Assembly (NCBI GenBank): GCA_937888595.1
Contig: CALARK010000026.1
Location: 62,001-126,000 of the forward strand
Length of the DNA stretch: 64,000 bases
Source: an uncultured Sterolibacteriaceae bacterium
GTDB taxonomy: Bacteria; Pseudomonadota; Gammaproteobacteria; Burkholderiales; Rhodocyclaceae
Direction of reading: 5' to 3'
Under the pieces are notes generated by a model, which saw nothing but the letters and a program-made list of their open reading frames with translations, ran no database searches and was not told the DNA's origin. The translations under genes were made by a program, and so were the position numbers. Below, piece after piece: positions 20,331 through 27,906 of this stretch (positions within the stretch are counted from its first letter, which is position 1; each line of letters opens with the position of its first letter).

Positions 20331-20669
20331 TCAGAGTGCCTTCAGGGTGCCCTTGGGCAGGAGGGCGGTCACGGCCTGCTTCTGGATCTGGATTTCGATC
20401 GCGCCGTCCTTGCGTTCGGCGATCTCGAGTGTGATGTAGTTTTCGCCGACCTTGACGATTTTGCCGGCGATGCCGCCCTGCGTCACCACCTCGTCGCCCT
20501 TGGCCAGCTCTCCGACCATCTTCTGGTGTTCCTTGGCTTTCTTCATCTGCGGCCGGATCATCAGGAACCACAGCACGATGAACATCAGGATGATGGGCAG
20601 CAGGCCCATCAGGCCCCCCGTCGGATCCTGGGCGGCGGCAGTCTGGGCGTAGGCGTTCGAAATCAGCAT
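20331..20669 (-). CDS. yajC: Preprotein translocase subunit YajC
   Basis: The 112-residue protein has one membrane helix (MGLLPIILMFIVLWFLMIRP) followed by the conserved QMKKAKEHQKMVGELAKGDEV. It is a non-essential accessory of SecDF. It lies between tgt and secD. The ATG at 20669 gives the usual length. Confidence 0.96.
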   Translation of the reverse strand: MLISNAYAQTAAAQDPTGGLMGLLPIILMFIVLWFLMIRPQMKKAKEHQKMVGELAKGDEVVTQGGIAGKIVKVGENYITLEIAERKDGAIEIQIQKQAVTALLPKGTLKAL

Positions 20670-20721
20670 GTTCGGATCACTCGTTCTGGTCTGGAAAAGC
20701 GGCGCATTATACGCGTGCGCC

Positions 20722-21831
20722 TCATGTGCCTTGATTGCGCTCTGCGGCGAAGCGGGCCGCATAGGCCGCGAAACCGCCGGCAGCGATCGCCGCGCGCAGT
20801 TCGCGCATCAGGGTCTGGTAGTAATGCAGGTTGTGGATGGTGTTGAGGCGCGCGCCGAGGATCTCGTTGCAGCGGTGCAGATGGTGCAGGTAGGCGCGGC
20901 TGAAGTTGCGGCAGCAATAGCAGTCGCAACTCGCATCGAGCGGCCGGGTATCGTCCTTGTGCGCGGCGTTCTTGATGCGGATGTCGCCGAAGCGCGTGAA
21001 CAGGTGGCCGTTGCGGGCGTTGCGCGTCGGCATCACGCAGTCGAACATGTCGATGCCCTGTCCGACGGCGAAGACGATGTCCTCGGGCGTGCCGACGCCC
21101 ATCAGGTAGCGCGGCTTGTGGCTGGGCAGGCGCGGCGCGGTATGGGCGAGGATGCGCGCGAAGTCCTCCTTCGGCTCGCCCACCGACAGGCCACCGATGG
21201 CCATGCCGTCGAAGCCGATCGCGTCCAGCCCGGCCAGCGATTCGTCGCGCAGGTCCTCGTGCATGCCGCCCTGGACGATGCCGAACAGCGCGTTCGCGTT
21301 CTGCAGCCGATCGTGCTCGTCGCGCGAGCGGCGCGCCCAGCGCAGCGAAAGCCGCATCGAGTCGGCCGCCTGCTTGCGGTCGGCCGGGTAGGGCGTGCAT
21401 TCATCGAAGATCATCACGATGTCCGAGTTGAGGACATGCTGGATCTGCATCGAATCCTCGGGGCGCATGAAGAGCTTGTCGCCGTTGATCGGCGAGGCGA
21501 ACTTCACGCCTTCTTCGCTGATCTTGCGCAGCTCGCCCAGGGAAAAGACCTGGAAGCCGCCCGAATCGGTAAGGATCGGCTTGTCCCAGCCCATGAAGCG
21601 GTGCAGGCCGCCGTGGGCGCGGATCACGTCCAGCCCCGGCCGCAGCCACAGGTGGAAGGTGTTGCCGAGCACGATCTGCGCGCCGATGTCGACGAGCTCG
21701 TTCGGCGCCATCGCCTTGACCGTGCCGTAGGTGCCGACTGGCATGAACACGGGCGTCTCGACCGTGCCGTGGGCGAGGGTGAGGGTACCGCGCCGCGCGG
21801 CGCCGTCGGTGGTCAGTAGGTCAAATTTCAT
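20722..21831 (-). CDS. tgt: Queuine tRNA-ribosyltransferase
   Basis: The 369-residue enzyme exchanges G34 for preQ1 in GUN-anticodon tRNAs. It shows LGNTFHLWLRPG, the PILTDSGGFQVFSL active-site segment (about 90), and the C-terminal zinc site CDCYCCRNFSRAYLHH (about 305). It overlaps queA by 11 bp, consistent with one operon for queuosine synthesis. Confidence 0.97.
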   Translation of the reverse strand: MKFDLLTTDGAARRGTLTLAHGTVETPVFMPVGTYGTVKAMAPNELVDIGAQIVLGNTFHLWLRPGLDVIRAHGGLHRFMGWDKPILTDSGGFQVFSLGELRKISEEGVKFASPINGDKLFMRPEDSMQIQHVLNSDIVMIFDECTPYPADRKQAADSMRLSLRWARRSRDEHDRLQNANALFGIVQGGMHEDLRDESLAGLDAIGFDGMAIGGLSVGEPKEDFARILAHTAPRLPSHKPRYLMGVGTPEDIVFAVGQGIDMFDCVMPTRNARNGHLFTRFGDIRIKNAAHKDDTRPLDASCDCYCCRNFSRAYLHHLHRCNEILGARLNTIHNLHYYQTLMRELRAAIAAGGFAAYAARFAAERNQGT

Positions 21832-22861
21832 CGTGTCTTTCGATCAGCATGGCGTCGCCGTAGCTGAAGAAGCGGTAGCCGTTGTCGATGGCGTGGCGGT
21901 AGGCGGCGCGGATGGCCTCCATGCCGCCGAAGGCCGAGACCAGCATCAGCAGCGTCGATTTCGGCAGGTGGAAGTTGGTGACCAGCCGGTCGACGACCTT
22001 GAAGCGGTAGCCCGGCGTGATGAACAGCGCCGTCTCGCCGGTGCCGACTTTTACCTGGCCATCCTCCTGCGCCGCTGATTCGAGGGTACGCAGCGAGGTG
22101 GTGCCGACGGCGACGATGCGGCCGCCGCGGGCACGCGTCGCGGCGATCGCCTCGGCCGTCGCCTGCGGCACACGGAAACGCTCGGTGTGCATGCGGTGCT
22201 GCGACAGGTCCTGCACGCGTACCGGCTGGAAGGTGCCGGCGCCGACGTGCAGCGTGACGTGGGCGATGCCGATGCCCCGGTCGCGCAGCCGTTCGAGCAG
22301 CGGCGCGTCGAAATGCAGGCCGGCGGTTGGCGCCGCCACCGAGCCACCCGCTCTGTCGGGGCGCGCGAACACGGTCTGGTAGCGTTCTTCGTCGGCGCTG
22401 GCGGCCATGCGTTCGATATACGGCGGCAGCGGCAGCCGGCCGTGCTGCTCGATCAGTTCGACGGCGTCGCCCTGGAAACGGAGCCGGTAGAACTCGCCTT
22501 CACGACCGAGCACTTCGGCGTCGATGCTGTCCTCGAGACGGAGACGGCCGCCGGGTTTCGGCGACTTGCTGGCACGCACCTGCGCCAGTACCGTGTCGTC
22601 GCCGGTGATGCGCTCGACCAGCACCTCAACCTGTCCGCCGGTTTCCTTTTGCCCCAGCAGTCGCGCATGCAGCACGCGCGTGTCGTTCATCACCAGCAGG
22701 TCGCCCGGGGCGAGCAGGCCGGGCAGATCGACAAAATTGAGGTCTTCGAGCGTACTTCCGTGCATGACCAGCAACCGGCTCGAACTGCGTTCGGCGAGCG
22801 GTGCCTGGGCGATGTATTCCGGCGCTAGCGGATAGTCGAAATCGTCGAGGGTCAGCATCAT
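21821..22861 (-). CDS. queA: S-adenosylmethionine:tRNA ribosyltransferase-isomerase
   Basis: The 346-residue enzyme builds epoxyqueuosine from preQ1 in tRNA. It starts MMLTLDDFDYPLAPEYIAQ and has LVMNDTRVLHARL, GGSVAAPTAGLHFD and the C-terminal SYGDAMLI. A copy of the dispersed element lies in the region read as KVGTGETALF, next to conserved family sequence. Longer upstream readings would enter the tRNA-Leu and are rejected. Confidence 0.96.
   Translation of the reverse strand: MMLTLDDFDYPLAPEYIAQAPLAERSSSRLLVMHGSTLEDLNFVDLPGLLAPGDLLVMNDTRVLHARLLGQKETGGQVEVLVERITGDDTVLAQVRASKSPKPGGRLRLEDSIDAEVLGREGEFYRLRFQGDAVELIEQHGRLPLPPYIERMAASADEERYQTVFARPDRAGGSVAAPTAGLHFDAPLLERLRDRGIGIAHVTLHVGAGTFQPVRVQDLSQHRMHTERFRVPQATAEAIAATRARGGRIVAVGTTSLRTLESAAQEDGQVKVGTGETALFITPGYRFKVVDRLVTNFHLPKSTLLMLVSAFGGMEAIRAAYRHAIDNGYRFFSYGDAMLIERHDEI
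22029..22052 (-). repeat. Dispersed 24-bp element, copy 6
   Basis: Two mismatches. It lies inside queA and is read as KVGTGETA. Confidence 0.75.
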
Positions 22862-22940
22862 GGTTTGCGGGAATGGCCGATTTTCCGGGCTAGAATGCAC
22901 CCTAGAACGACCGGGCGCGCATTCTACGCGCCCTCCATCG

Positions 22941-23025
22941 GCCGGGATGGCGGAATCGGTAGACGCAGCGGATTCAAAATCCGCCGCCGCAAGGTGTGAG
23001 GGTTCGAGTCCCTCTCCCGGCACCA
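22941..23025 (+). tRNA. tRNA-Leu (CAA)
   Basis: This 85-nt class II tRNA has the acceptor GCCGGGA paired with TCCCGGC, a D-arm GGTAGAC, a long variable arm and an encoded CCA at 23023-23025. The anticodon stem GCGGA/TCCGC holds the loop TTCAAAA, giving anticodon CAA, which reads UUG. It is divergent from queA. No clear terminator hairpin follows within 60 bp. Confidence 0.97.
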
Positions 23026-23061
23026 GGACTTTGACTTTGCTTCAGCCTTGTTTTCACAGGC

Positions 23062-23096
23062 ATATAGCGCTATATTGATTTTGTCCGGTTAATCAA
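23062..23096 (+). promoter_or_regulatory. Palindromic regulatory region before the paired small genes
   Basis: Two dyads lie back to back: a perfect 14-bp palindrome ATATAGCGCTATAT (23062-23075), then TTGATT and AATCAA separated by 10 bp (23075-23096). The block is AT-rich in otherwise GC-rich DNA and ends 12 bp before the ATG of the first small gene. It looks like a promoter with an operator, but no specific regulator can be named. Confidence 0.45.
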
Positions 23097-23108
23097 GTGG
23101 TGCCCGTG

Positions 23109-23507
23109 ATGGCTGGAATTTCATCCTCTACACTCGGTTCGCAGACGGCTGCACAAGCCGGCTTGCAGCAATTGAAAGTGCAGCAGGCCCTGCAAAATGC
23201 AGAGCGGGCGGAGCAGATGGCTCGCAGTTTGCGGTCGCAGGCCAATGAAGCCCAGCGTACGGCCGACCGGGCGCAAGAGGATGCGCGCACCTTGTATGTC
23301 CGCTCCGATCAGGCCCAGAGCGCGGCCGGCCAGGCACGGCAAGGCGTGGCCATGATGAAATCTGCTGGCGAGATGCAGACGAGGCTGGCCGGTACGGTCG
23401 AGCAGGCGAGTGTGCGGCAGGAAAGCGCAGCTACATCTGCAACTCCTGCTCCAGTCTTGAATTCATCCGGGCAAGTGACGGGGACCATCGTCAATACGAC
23501 GGCCTGA
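23109..23507 (+). CDS. Small coiled-coil protein with C-terminal TGTIVNTTA motif, unknown
   Basis: The 132-residue protein begins MAGISSSTLGSQTAA, continues with a long Ala/Gln/Arg-rich heptad-like helix (about 20-85) and ends VLNSSGQVTGTIVNTTA. It has no cysteine, signal peptide or membrane segment. The next gene encodes a different protein with nearly the same ending (12 of the last 17 residues identical) and a similar start. Upstream GTG codons at 23097 and 23100 are possible starts but carry no ribosome-binding site. I do not recognise the family. Confidence 0.7.
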   Translation: MAGISSSTLGSQTAAQAGLQQLKVQQALQNAERAEQMARSLRSQANEAQRTADRAQEDARTLYVRSDQAQSAAGQARQGVAMMKSAGEMQTRLAGTVEQASVRQESAATSATPAPVLNSSGQVTGTIVNTTA

Positions 23508-23532
23508 ACGTGTCGTTTGAAGGGAAAAAGCC

Positions 23533-23805
23533 ATGGCAATCAGTTCAGTGAGCGCAGGAAGCAGTGCCGTCCAGCAACAGCAGTTGCAGTATTCGTCCAC
23601 CCGGGCGACACAAGAGCAGCAGTCGGCGCCGCCCCGCGAAAGCAGCGAGAGTGCCCGTCCCCGGGAGTCGCAAGCCAACAGCCGTCCGCCCGAGCGGGCC
23701 GCAACGTCGCAGGCCCCGGCACGGGTAGAGCGGCAGGAAGCGCCGAAGCCGGTTGTGAATGCACAAGGCCAAAAAACAGGTACCATCATCAATACGACGG
23801 CATGA
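23533..23805 (+). CDS. Small disordered protein with C-terminal TGTIINTTA motif, unknown
   Basis: The 90-residue protein begins MAISSVSAGSSAVQQQQ, has a low-complexity middle rich in Ser, Arg, Glu, Pro and Gln, and ends VVNAQGQKTGTIINTTA. GAAGGG lies about 10 nt before the ATG. It follows the previous gene by 25 bp and shares its two ends but not its middle, so the pair looks like a duplicated scaffold with diverged centres. The ending may be a recognition or docking tag; that is inference only. Confidence 0.7.
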   Translation: MAISSVSAGSSAVQQQQLQYSSTRATQEQQSAPPRESSESARPRESQANSRPPERAATSQAPARVERQEAPKPVVNAQGQKTGTIINTTA

Positions 23806-23840
23806 GCGCCGTCGGCTGTGAGCAACAGGAGGAATCAAGC

Positions 23841-23869
23841 GGGCGGTTTCCCGACAAGGAAAACCGCCC
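23841..23869 (+). terminator. Hairpin after the paired small genes
   Basis: The imperfect stem GGGCGGTTTCC/GGAAAACCGCCC has a short loop but no T-run after it. It may be a weak or Rho-assisted terminator, or a 3' mRNA stabiliser, 36 bp past the second small gene and 48 bp before hupB. Confidence 0.5.
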
Positions 23870-23917
23870 CTGATATTTGCATCAGCACACCACAACCCTA
23901 GCCTTAGGAGCTACAAC

Positions 23918-24211
23918 ATGAACAAATCCGAACTCGTCGAAGCCACCGCAAAAGCTGCCGATATCTCCAAGGCTGCAGCCGAGCGCGCGCTTTCCGCCAT
24001 GATCGATGCCGTCGTCAAGGCCGTTGCCAAAGGCGATGCCGTCACCCTGGTCGGCTTCGGCACTTTCAAGTCCGCCAAGCGCGCCGCCCGTACCGGCAAG
24101 AACCCGAAGACCGGCGAGCCGCTCAAGATTGCCGCCACGACCGTGCCGAAGTTCACCGCCGGCGCCGGTTTCAAGGCCGCTGTCGCTGGCAAGAAAGCCA
24201 AGAAGAAGTAA
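23918..24211 (+). CDS. hupB: DNA-binding protein HU-beta
   Basis: The 97-residue nucleoid protein starts MNKSELVEATAKAADISKAA and has the conserved LVGFGTF and the DNA-binding arm region ARTGKNPKTGEPLKI. It carries a short Lys/Ala-rich C-terminal extension (GKKAKKK). TAGGAG lies 7 nt before the ATG and a strong terminator follows, so it is likely monocistronic and well expressed. Confidence 0.96.
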   Translation: MNKSELVEATAKAADISKAAAERALSAMIDAVVKAVAKGDAVTLVGFGTFKSAKRAARTGKNPKTGEPLKIAATTVPKFTAGAGFKAAVAGKKAKKK

Positions 24212-24228
24212 GCGCGGTTCGTACCAAG

Positions 24229-24259
24229 AAAAAGGCCAGCCTTTCGGCTGGCCTTTTTT
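24229..24259 (+). terminator. Bidirectional terminator between hupB and the lipoprotein gene
   Basis: The 8-bp stem GGCCAGCC/GGCTGGCC with a TTTC loop is flanked by AAAAA on the left and TTTTTT on the right, so it can stop transcription from both converging genes. Confidence 0.93.
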
Positions 24260-24281
24260 GTTGCCGGGAAGAGAAGACTGC

Positions 24282-24524
24282 TTACTTCTTCTCTTCGGCG
24301 GGCGCAGCGGCCGGAGCAGCCGGTGCAGCGCCTTCGGCGGGCTTGGCAGCGTCGGCCGGAGCGGCAGCCGGCGCCTGGGCGGCATCGGCAGCCGGAGTAG
24401 CGGCCGGAGCGGCGACAGGGGCGGGAGCCGGGGCCGGTGCAGGGGCGGGAGCAGCTGCTTCCTGCTTGCCGCAGGCGGCCAGAACGAGTGCGGCCAGGGT
24501 GGCAGCGATCAGGGAGGATTTCAT
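24282..24524 (-). CDS. Small Ala/Pro-rich lipoprotein
   Basis: The 80-residue protein starts MKSSLIAATLAALVLAACGK, a signal peptide with the lipobox LAAC; the acylated cysteine would be residue 18. The mature part is almost only Ala, Pro, Glu and Lys (AAPAPAPAPAPAPVAAPAAT) and should be disordered. AAGGA precedes the ATG. Similar tiny lipoproteins are common in betaproteobacteria; the function is unknown. The 186 bp beyond its start toward the hydrogenase protease show no other feature. Confidence 0.8.
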   Translation of the reverse strand: MKSSLIAATLAALVLAACGKQEAAAPAPAPAPAPAPVAAPAATPAADAAQAPAAAPADAAKPAEGAAPAAPAAAPAEEKK

Positions 24525-24710
24525 GTCGGAGTCCTTAAGGAGGAGGGTTGAATTTCTTGGAACCCGTTGTGCGGGCGCGCGAGATTATAGGGAGCGGAGG
24601 CGATGCACTTCAGCCTCTTTCATCGGCCTCGGTGCCTTATATTTTGTAACGAGTTGTAATCGGTATTTTGGCTGAAACTGTTGTTGCCAAAAGCACCACG
24701 GGCAATGCGA

Positions 24711-25151
24711 TCAGCGCCCCATCCATTCCCTTGCCCACCGCAGGGCTGCTTCGAGATGGGCTGACGCCATGGGCGAGATTGGTTCGCCGAGTTCGAAGCG
24801 TTCGCCGCGGATAGCCAGCAGGTCGCAGGGCGGTGGTTCCTCGTCGTGCAGGTCGACATAGACTTGCATCACGGATTCCGGCGTGATGGCATGGGTGCTG
24901 AAGGTGGCGTCTCGCGCCGGCGAAAGTCGGCGCTGGTGGTACGGTGCCTCGGCTTCGATGCTGGCGTCGACGAAGAGGATACGCTCGCGGCCCAGCAGGT
25001 CGAGGGCATGTTCGACCTGGAGCTGGAAATCGGTGAGGCATTCGACGCCGGGTAGCGCGAGGGTCTCGATGCGCTCGACGAGCAGCGGTCCGAGCGCATC
25101 GTCGCCGCGGCTGGGGTTGCCCCAGCCGAAGATCAGGATCGGCGCGGTCAC
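24711..25151 (-). CDS. hoxW: Hydrogenase maturation protease for HoxH
   Basis: The 146-residue endopeptidase of the HycI/HybD family removes the C-terminal tail of the HoxH large subunit after nickel insertion. It shows the Ni-sensing motif WGNPSRGDDALGP near the N-terminus and FVDASIEAEAP, with Asp where the family binds nickel. The GTG at 25151 overlaps the hoxH stop as GTGA, which is preferred over a TTG at 25163. It carries a diverged copy of the dispersed element, read as YHQRRLS. Confidence 0.9.
   Translation of the reverse strand: MTAPILIFGWGNPSRGDDALGPLLVERIETLALPGVECLTDFQLQVEHALDLLGRERILFVDASIEAEAPYHQRRLSPARDATFSTHAITPESVMQVYVDLHDEEPPPCDLLAIRGERFELGEPISPMASAHLEAALRWAREWMGR
24922..24945 (+). 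repeat. Dispersed 24-bp element, copy 7
   Basis: Three mismatches. It lies inside hoxW and is the only copy read in this frame (YHQRRLS). Confidence 0.65.
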
Positions 25152-26635
25152 TCCCGCACGCAAACGCCGTGCATGTCGCGCAGCACGCGGTCGAGCATCG
25201 TGCCATCGGCGGCGACCAGTTCGACGTCGAGCGGCATCTGGCCGAGCGCGTGGGTGGCGCAGGAGAGGCAGGGGTCGAAGCAGCGGATGGCGACCTCGAT
25301 GTGGTTGAGCAGGCCTTCGGTCAGCTCCTTGCCATCGAGATACTGTTTCGCCACGACGCGGATCGCCTCGTTCATCGCCTGGTTGTTGTGGGTGGTCGAT
25401 ACGATCAGGTTGGCGCGGATCACCTGGTCGTTCTCGTCCGCACGGTAGTGGTGGATCAGCGTGCCGCGCGGTGCCTCGATGACGCCGACGCCGCGTTCCT
25501 GGCGCTGGCCGGTGGCCATCAGTTCGCGGCCCGAGATGTCGTCGTCGTGCAGCAGGTCCTTGAGCGCCTCGGCGGCGTGCAGCATCTCGATCATGCGCGC
25601 CCAGTGGTAGCCCAATGTCGCTCCCGTGGCGCTGCCGTTGTCGAAAGTCATGAATTCCTGGCGCTCCTTGTCGGCGAGCGGCGTGGGGATGAAGTCGCTC
25701 TGCGTGACGCGCGTCAGCGGGCCGACGCGGTACCAGCCCTCGTCCGAGTTGCCCATCGCGTTGAAGAACGGAAACTTCATGTAGCTCCAGGACTTGACGT
25801 CCTCGGTGATGACATCCCAGTAGCGGCCATAGTCGAAGTGGTCGAACAGCGTACTGCCGTCGGCGCGGCGCGCGCGCAGGCCGCCGTGGTAAAGGTCCAT
25901 CGCGCCGTCGGCGCGCACGAGGTTCATGGTATGGGCGGCGAAGCGGCCGAAGGCGTTGTACTGCTCCAGGTTCTTCTCGAACAGTCCCTTGATGAGGTGC
26001 ACCGCATCGCGGCTCCAGGCCACCATCTGGTAGATGTCCTTCAGCAGCGCGGCGCGCTCCTCAGGGTAGAGCGACTTGTTGACGCCACCGGGGATCGAGC
26101 CCGTGCCATGCACGCGCTTGCCCGAGGTCATGCGGATGACTTCCTGGCCGTACTTGCGCAGCAGCACGCCCATCTTGGCGATCTCCGGCTGCGCGGCAGC
26201 GACGCCGACGATGTTGCGCGTGGCGACATCCGCGCCGAAGCCGAACAGCAGGTCGGGCGAGGACAGGTGGAAGAAGTGCAGCGCGTGCGACTGCAATATC
26301 TGGCCGTAGTGCATCAGGCGGCGGATCTTTTCGGCGGTTGGCGTCAGCGTCGCACCGACGATCTGGTCCATCGCCTTCGAGGCGGCGAGGTGGTGCGAGA
26401 CCGGGCAGATGCCGCAGAGGCGCTGCACCATGACCGGCACTTCCCAGAAGGGCCGCCCTTCGATGAACTTCTCGAAGCCGCGGAACTCGACGATGTGCAG
26501 GCGCACCTGCTGCACCTTGTTGGCGTCGTCGAGCAGGATGGTGACCTTGCCGTGGCCCTCGACGCGCGAGACCGGCTCGATGGCGACGCGCTTGAGTTTC
26601 TCGGGATGGGGGGCGGTTTCCAGTTCGAAGGGCAT
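25148..26635 (-). CDS. hoxH: NAD-reducing [NiFe] hydrogenase, large subunit
   Basis: The 495-residue catalytic subunit splits H2 in the cytoplasmic group 3d enzyme. The four nickel-binding cysteines are present: C74 and C77 in RLCGICPVSHH, and C456 and C459 in DPCLSCATHALGQ. A tail of about 32 residues follows and should be removed by HoxW. It belongs to the hoxF-U-Y-H-W operon, 18 bp after hoxY. Confidence 0.97.
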   Translation of the reverse strand: MPFELETAPHPEKLKRVAIEPVSRVEGHGKVTILLDDANKVQQVRLHIVEFRGFEKFIEGRPFWEVPVMVQRLCGICPVSHHLAASKAMDQIVGATLTPTAEKIRRLMHYGQILQSHALHFFHLSSPDLLFGFGADVATRNIVGVAAAQPEIAKMGVLLRKYGQEVIRMTSGKRVHGTGSIPGGVNKSLYPEERAALLKDIYQMVAWSRDAVHLIKGLFEKNLEQYNAFGRFAAHTMNLVRADGAMDLYHGGLRARRADGSTLFDHFDYGRYWDVITEDVKSWSYMKFPFFNAMGNSDEGWYRVGPLTRVTQSDFIPTPLADKERQEFMTFDNGSATGATLGYHWARMIEMLHAAEALKDLLHDDDISGRELMATGQRQERGVGVIEAPRGTLIHHYRADENDQVIRANLIVSTTHNNQAMNEAIRVVAKQYLDGKELTEGLLNHIEVAIRCFDPCLSCATHALGQMPLDVELVAADGTMLDRVLRDMHGVCVRE

Positions 26636-26653
26636 GACAGACCTCTTAATCGC

Positions 26654-27193
26654 TTAATCGTAGTGCAGCAGACCGTGACCGAGATGCGGCGTGCGTCCGG
26701 CGATCAGGTCGGTGAGGAATTTCCAGATGGCGTCGCCCGAGGGCGGGCAGCCGGGCAGGAAGTAGTCGACCTTCACCACCTCGTGGATCGGATGCACCTT
26801 GTTGAGCGGCAACGGCAGTTCGGGGTCGTTGGGGATATGCACACCGTGGGCGAGACCGCCCTCGGTCTGATACACGGCCGTCAGGATGTCGTGCAGCTCA
26901 AGGTGGTTGCGCTGCGCCGGCAGGCCGCCATTCACCGCGCAGGCGCCGATGGCGACGAGGATCTTGCAGTTCTTCCTGAACTCGCGCAGCACATGCACGT
27001 TTTCCGCGTTGCAGACGCCGCCCTCGATGATGCCGAGGTCGCAGGGCCCGCAGTGCTTGATGTCGGTGATCGGCGAGCGGTCGAACTCGACGAGTTCGAG
27101 CAGGTCGAGCAGGCGCTCGTCGATGTCGAGGAAGGACATGTGACAGCCGAAGCAGCCGGCCAGCGAGGTCGTGGCCACGCGCAGTTTGCTCAT
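26654..27193 (-). CDS. hoxY: NAD-reducing [NiFe] hydrogenase, small subunit
   Basis: The 179-residue protein carries the proximal [4Fe-4S] cluster. The first ligands are in LAGCFGCHMSF (residues 12-22), with further cysteines in CGPCDLG, GACAVNGG and LPGCPPSGD. There is no Tat signal, consistent with a cytoplasmic enzyme. It starts inside the hoxU stop region (overlap 27190-27193). Confidence 0.97.
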   Translation of the reverse strand: MSKLRVATTSLAGCFGCHMSFLDIDERLLDLLELVEFDRSPITDIKHCGPCDLGIIEGGVCNAENVHVLREFRKNCKILVAIGACAVNGGLPAQRNHLELHDILTAVYQTEGGLAHGVHIPNDPELPLPLNKVHPIHEVVKVDYFLPGCPPSGDAIWKFLTDLIAGRTPHLGHGLLHYD

Positions 27194-27906
27194 TTCGCCA
27201 CCTCCACCGCCGATACCGGCGCCTGGTCGTAGGTGCGCTCACCATAAGGCACGGCGAAGCCGACACGCTTCTTCAGGATCACGCCCACCGGGCAGATGCT
27301 CGCGGCGCGGTCTTCGACCGAAAAGTCGGTGTCGGCGAGACGGCCCGATTCGCTGTTGAGGATGATCTTGCGGCCGCGCATGCCGCGCCCGCCCATGACG
27401 AAGACGAACTTCTTGTCGGCCAGTTCCGAGGCCTGCACGCACAGCGAGCAGAGGATGCAGCGGTTGAAGTCGAGCATCACGTCCGGGTGCGAGGCGTCGA
27501 CCGGGCGGTCCGGATAGAAGTGGTCGAAGTGCGGCGTCATCATGCCGAGTTCGTAGGCGGTCGCCTGCAAAAGACAGTTGCCGCTTTTCTCGCAGCTCGG
27601 GCAGAAGTGATTGCCCTCGACGAACAGCAATTGCAGCAGCGTGCGGCGCTTGTCGTCGAGTTCCGGCGTGCGGTTCTCGACGTTCTGGCCGGCGGAGGCT
27701 TCCATGGTGCAGCTGGAACCGAAGCGGCCGTTTACTTTCACCGTACACAGCTTGCAGGAGCCGTGCGGCTTGAATTCGGGATGCCAGCACAGGTGCGGGA
27801 TGTATTTGCCGGCGGCCTGGGCGGCCTGCATGATGGTCTGGCCGGCGGCGAAGGGGATTTCCTCGCCGTCGAGCTGGAAGGTATGTTGTTCGCTCATGGC
27901 TGTCAT
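27190..27906 (-). CDS. hoxU: NAD-reducing hydrogenase diaphorase subunit, Fe-S protein
   Basis: The 238-residue protein, related to the N-terminus of NuoG, has a [2Fe-2S] ferredoxin domain (LCWHPEFKPHGSCKLCTVKV), a histidine-cysteine cluster motif (HFCPSCEKSGNC) and a [4Fe-4S] motif (CILCSLCVQASE, later ICPVG). It wires HoxF to HoxY. The ATG at 27906 overlaps the hoxF TGA (ATGA), so it is chosen over the Met three codons on. It contains a copy of the dispersed element read as RLADTDFS. Confidence 0.95.
   Translation of the reverse strand: MTAMSEQHTFQLDGEEIPFAAGQTIMQAAQAAGKYIPHLCWHPEFKPHGSCKLCTVKVNGRFGSSCTMEASAGQNVENRTPELDDKRRTLLQLLFVEGNHFCPSCEKSGNCLLQATAYELGMMTPHFDHFYPDRPVDASHPDVMLDFNRCILCSLCVQASELADKKFVFVMGGRGMRGRKIILNSESGRLADTDFSVEDRAASICPVGVILKKRVGFAVPYGERTYDQAPVSAVEVAK
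27321..27344 (+). repeat. Dispersed 24-bp element, copy 8
   Basis: Three mismatches. It lies inside hoxU and is read as RLADTDFS. Confidence 0.65.
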
